Assembly: GCA_944330115.1 (NCBI GenBank)
Contig: CALVIN010000001.1
Location: forward strand, 62,001-126,000
Length of the DNA: 64,000 nt
Source of the DNA: an uncultured Clostridia bacterium
Lineage (GTDB): Bacteria > Bacillota > Clostridia > Christensenellales > Borkfalkiaceae
Direction of reading: 5' to 3'
Positions 62,430 through 64,000 of the stretch are shown piece by piece; positions within the stretch are counted from its first letter, which is position 1; the number at the start of each line of letters is the position of its first letter. Position numbers and translations under genes: made by a program. The notes beneath the pieces are model-generated. The model saw nothing but the letters and a program-made list of their open reading frames with translations. It had not been told where the DNA came from and made no database searches.

Positions 62430-63860
62430 ATGGCAAACGACAATCAGTTTGTAAATCAGATAGCAGATATAGAGAGCGACTTTCCCCAGTGGTACACCGA
62501 CGTGGTGTTAAAGACCAAGCTCGTCGACTACGGCCCCGTAAAGGGCACCATGGTCATCCGTCCCTACGGCTACGCCATATGGGAGAACATCCAGCGCGAA
62601 CTCGACAGGCGCTTCAAAGAGACGGGGCACGAAAACGCCTACTTCCCCATGCTAATTCCCATGAGCTTCCTCACCAAGGAGAAGGAGCATGTAGAGGGCT
62701 TCGCCCCCGAAGTCGCCGTGGTAACTCACGCGGGCGGCGAAGAGCTCGCCGAGCCCCTCGTCATCCGTCCCACTTCCGAAACTATAATAGGCAACATGTA
62801 TTCCAAATGGCTTCAGTCCTACCGCGACCTGCCCATACTCATCAACCAGTGGGCAAACGTAATGCGCTGGGAAAAGACCACCCGCCCGTTTTTGCGCACC
62901 TCCGAGTTCTTGTGGCAGGAGGGTCACACCGTGCACGCCACCGAGGAGGAGGCGCTCGAAGAGACCAAAAAGATGCTGGCAGTCTATAAGGAGTTTGCCG
63001 AAAATTGCCTTGCAATTCCCGTAATAACCGGACAGAAGACCGAAAAAGAGAAGTTCGCGGGCGCTGTTGCCACCTTCGGTATGGAGGCCATGATGCACGA
63101 CGGCAAGTCTCTTCAGGCGGGCACCTCGCACTACCTCGGCCAGAACTTCTCTAAGGCGTTCGAAATAAAGTTTTTGGATAAAGACGGCTCGCTCAAATAC
63201 GGCTATACTACCAGCTGGGGCGTATCTACAAGGCTCATCGGCGCTATAATAATGGCACACGGCGATCAGCGCGGCCTGTCGCTTCCCCCCGTTGTGGCGC
63301 CCATTCAGGTGGTAATCGTACCCATCGCCGCAAAAAAGGCGGGCGTAATGGAAAAGTGCGCGCAGGTAAAGGCAATGTTGGAGGAGGCGGGCGTGCGCGT
63401 AAAGCTCGACGACTCAGATAACTCCCCCGGTTGGAAGTTCAACGAGTGGGAGATGAAGGGCGTGCCCCTGAGGATAGAGCTCGGCCCCCGCGACATAGAG
63501 GCGGGCAAGGCGCTCATCTTCCGCCGCGATAAGCTCGAAAAGTGCGAGTGTCCTCTCGAGGGCATAGTATCCTCGGTAAAGGAGCTCTTAAAAACCGTGC
63601 AGGCCGACATGCTCGAGGCCGCAAGAGAGAGGAGAGATAAGCGCATCGTCTATGCTACCGACATGGCGGGCATCTTAAAGGGCGTCGAGGGCGGCAACTT
63701 CGTAAAGGCCGGCTGGTGCGGCTGCCGCGAGTGCGAAGATAAAATCAAGGCCGAAACGGCGGCCACCGCAAGGGTGTATGCCGAGGGCGAAAGCGCCGAA
63801 AAGTGCGCCGTGTGCGGCAAAAAGGCCGAGCACGTCGTAATATTTGCCCGCGCTTACTAA
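62430..63860 (+). CDS. proS: Prolyl-tRNA synthetase, archaeal/eukaryote-like type
   Basis: Charges tRNA-Pro. The 476-residue product lacks the editing insertion of the long bacterial form and has the class II motifs: a VIRPTSETIIGNMYSKW stretch and an RWEKTTRPFLRTSEFLWQEGH stretch with motif 2, GTSHYLGQNF, and motif 3 near the GDQRGLSLPP segment. The C-terminal domain has four cysteines (CGC-x-x-C and CAVC) that fit a zinc site. AGAGG at 62416-62420 lies 9 nt before the ATG. Confidence 0.96.
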   Translation: MANDNQFVNQIADIESDFPQWYTDVVLKTKLVDYGPVKGTMVIRPYGYAIWENIQRELDRRFKETGHENAYFPMLIPMSFLTKEKEHVEGFAPEVAVVTHAGGEELAEPLVIRPTSETIIGNMYSKWLQSYRDLPILINQWANVMRWEKTTRPFLRTSEFLWQEGHTVHATEEEALEETKKMLAVYKEFAENCLAIPVITGQKTEKEKFAGAVATFGMEAMMHDGKSLQAGTSHYLGQNFSKAFEIKFLDKDGSLKYGYTTSWGVSTRLIGAIIMAHGDQRGLSLPPVVAPIQVVIVPIAAKKAGVMEKCAQVKAMLEEAGVRVKLDDSDNSPGWKFNEWEMKGVPLRIELGPRDIEAGKALIFRRDKLEKCECPLEGIVSSVKELLKTVQADMLEAARERRDKRIVYATDMAGILKGVEGGNFVKAGWCGCRECEDKIKAETAATARVYAEGESAEKCAVCGKKAEHVVIFARAY

Positions 63861-63957
63861 TAAAACTATGCAAAATACCTGCAATATGGTATATAATAGT
63901 CAATAAAACTTTGCAATTATATTATATCAGATATATAAATTTATATTTGCAAAATAT

Positions 63958-63986
63958 GGCGGCGGCGCAATTTTTGCGCCGCCGCC
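63958..63986. terminator. Perfect 13-bp hairpin at the right edge
   Basis: GGCGGCGGCGCAA (63958-63970) pairs with 63974-63986 around TTT. It may end proS, which stops 98 bp before it, or a gene beyond the window. Confidence 0.5.
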
Positions 63987-64000
63987 TGTCATATATCCGG

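Overview
The window reads as a stretch of a GC-rich, spore-forming Bacillota (class Clostridia) chromosome. Support comes from sporulation genes (cwlD, sigH, yabP-yabQ, spo0A, a spoVB-like flippase), canonical Firmicute gene orders (mrnC-rlmB-sigH, dnaX-ybaB-recR, yabP-yabQ-divIC, pyrBCFKDE), Gram-positive lipoproteins, and sigma-A-type promoters with 17-bp spacers. An uncultured gut lineage near Christensenellales is my guess, not something the sequence proves. No rRNA, tRNA, CRISPR array, prophage or transposase was found. 54 coding features are listed; one is a frameshifted pseudogene, one is cut by the window edge, one is a possible leader peptide, and one is a 51-residue Cys-rich protein.

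Layout. 1-4 kb: 3' part of hemZ, then rpsO and pnp. 4-10.9 kb: cwlD divergent from mrnC-rlmB-sigH, then dnaX-ybaB-recR and gpsA. 11-12.2 kb: an AT-rich orphan lipoprotein. 12.3-17.3 kb: typA, yabP-yabQ-divIC, a Ppx/GppA phosphatase, an M50-like membrane protease and the small Cys-rich gene. 17.3-22 kb: gyrB-gyrA. 22.4-30 kb: a P-type ATPase divergent from serS, then a GNAT, a DEDDh exonuclease with BRCT and an rRNA methyltransferase. 30-37.5 kb, minus strand: a one-chain MacB-type ABC transporter and a 1409-residue lipoprotein. 37.6-43.5 kb: two half-size TauE/SafE proteins, the flippase, two small probable spore genes, spo0A and a phosphoesterase. 43.6-49.5 kb: the UMP pathway pyrBCFKDE behind a leader of about 290 nt. 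49.6-57.8 kb: a deacetylase, a YjzC-like protein, then a block joined by a repeated palindromic operator (DUF3793 protein, flavodoxin, broken tetR, ABC exporter pair), and a TraX-like membrane protein. 57.9-64 kb: nitroreductase, transketolase, phosphohexomutase and proS.

Most unusual points. (1) Three copies of a GTTCGC-AT/TT-ATGCGAAC palindrome sit at the promoter of DUF3793-flavodoxin and ahead of the ABC pair, suggesting one regulon, possibly for iron limitation; the tetR gene lying inside it carries a one-base frameshift. (2) Spo0A has Gly where the phosphoacceptor Asp should be, and other receiver residues are also lost. (3) dnaX has an in-frame A AAA AAG heptamer at the place expected for tau/gamma frameshifting. 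(4) The pyr leader resembles translation-coupled pyrBI attenuation. (5) A family of palindromic repeats occurs at four sites, once between the two TauE/SafE halves. (6) Several genes appear to have leaderless or nearly leaderless transcripts.
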